In this document: in pieces, positions 63,535-64,000 of the stretch | Position numbering within the stretch: position 1 is the stretch's first letter | How the letters are laid out: the number at the start of each line of letters is the position of its first letter | Origin: Sulfurospirillaceae bacterium | GTDB lineage: Bacteria; Campylobacterota; Campylobacteria; Campylobacterales; Sulfurospirillaceae | DNA: 64,000 nt | Reading direction: 5' to 3' | NCBI GenBank assembly: GCA_028684065.1 | Contig: JAQUGO010000003.1 | Coordinates: 122,171-186,170, forward strand | Translations under genes and position numbers: made by a program | The notes under the pieces: generated by a model | Seen by the model: only the letters and a program-made list of their open reading frames with translations | Told to the model about the DNA's origin: nothing | Databases searched by the model: none

Positions 63535-64000
63535 TATGATGATGCAAATAGCTGTTTTTATCGCTGTTTTAGTGATAGTTGTTGCTGTGATGGTGTGGAA
63601 TATTGTCGATAAAAAAGCGCAGATAGCACAAATGCAAGCCAAAAATGAACAATTGATGTCTGAAAATCTAGCATTAAACATGAAAAATGCACGCTTTGAA
63701 GCCGAACTCAACGCTCAAAAAGAGGGCAATCAAAAGCTCAAAGACGACCTTGATGAGCAAGGCAAAAAGCTTGAACTCAAACTCAATGCGATTATGGAGC
63801 AACATTTAGAGCATAAGCTTAAAAAATTGGATGAAACCTCTATCAAATCACTCGATACGCTCTTGAAGCCTTTTAAAGAGAACCTGGATAGTTTCAAAAA
63901 AAGTGTCGAAACCTCACAAGAATCAAGTATCAAAAAATTTGCCGAACTCTCCAAAGAGATCGAACTGGTTGCTCGCACGGGACTAAGCATCGGCAAAGAG
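63524..64000 (+). CDS. rmuC: DNA recombination protein RmuC, N-terminal part
   Basis: First 159 codons of an RmuC-family protein. N-terminal membrane anchor (IAVFIAVLVIVVAVMVWNIV), a long charged coiled coil, and the start of the RmuC domain (LDTLLKPFKENLDSFKKSVETS). The gene runs past the window end. RmuC limits DNA inversions between short repeats. ATG overlaps the RND stop by eleven bases and follows AAAAAGGAAAAAATTGT. Confidence 0.85.
   Translation, partial: MPTDMMMQIAVFIAVLVIVVAVMVWNIVDKKAQIAQMQAKNEQLMSENLALNMKNARFEAELNAQKEGNQKLKDDLDEQGKKLELKLNAIMEQHLEHKLKKLDETSIKSLDTLLKPFKENLDSFKKSVETSQESSIKKFAELSKEIELVARTGLSIGKE

Noticed and set aside
1-64000. CRISPR arrays, tRNA, rRNA or prophage
   Set aside because: No regularly spaced repeats, no clover-leaf or rRNA sequence, and no phage gene recognised in the window.

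Overview
This window comes from an AT-rich (roughly one third GC by eye) member of the Campylobacterota, most like the free-living Sulfurospirillum group. The evidence is the gene content and protein style: KtrAB, TatBC, several c-di-GMP enzymes, two chemoreceptors, a scattered cell-division gene order, many GTG/TTG starts and Campylobacter-like TATAAT promoters without a clear -35. The genus is an inference. I see no rRNA, tRNA, CRISPR array or prophage. The window is mostly ordinary chromosome, with one small insertion-sequence scar near 12.7-12.9 kb.

Layout. 1-6.7 kb: the 5' end of an ammonium channel gene, two tandem OpgB-type phosphoglycerol transferases, a dCache chemoreceptor and a PhnA-like protein. 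6.7-12.6 kb: cobalamin-dependent methionine synthase (metH), an alpha/beta hydrolase, a sirtuin and an EamA exporter. 12.6-17.5 kb: an IS3-type scar with a short tandem repeat, an OmpR-type regulator without the usual phosphorylation residues, then a minus-strand run ktrB-ktrA-msrB-(21-aa small ORF)-CNNM protein. 17.6-23.5 kb: a TonB-dependent receptor with a small membrane protein, an acyl-CoA synthetase and a beta-CASP nuclease. 23.6-28.6 kb: a phosphorelay operon (hybrid kinase, HD-GYP regulator, periplasmic binding protein) and a miniature flagellar rod-like protein. 28.6-37.1 kb: queA-tatC-tatB, an unknown gene, a GGDEF/EAL protein, purL and a diguanylate cyclase. 37.2-45.2 kb: a minus-strand run patB-PDC sensor-phosphoesterase-two NlpC/P60 lipoproteins, a DjlA-like co-chaperone, a DsbB/DsbA-like pair and purH.

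45.2-49.2 kb is the most interesting stretch. A DUF2249 / NnrS-like haem protein / DUF59 operon sits behind an FNR/CRP-type site centred close to -41.5 from a predicted start. It is followed by a STAS-like protein and a chemoreceptor whose periplasmic domain carries a c-type haem motif (CLVCH). Together they suggest nitrosative or redox sensing. 49.2-64 kb: an ABC-F ATPase, an M48 protease with prmC and a DUF4149 protein, ppiD-ftsA-ftsZ, bioA, rsmH-ftsL, a lone RND permease and the start of rmuC.

A pattern running through the whole window is the word ACATGTAA followed by AG or G (often the full palindrome TTACATGTAA). It occurs about 22 times, on both strands, mostly inside genes, far above my rough expectation. 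It resembles an uptake-sequence or chromosome-organisation motif and is the best candidate for something undescribed.
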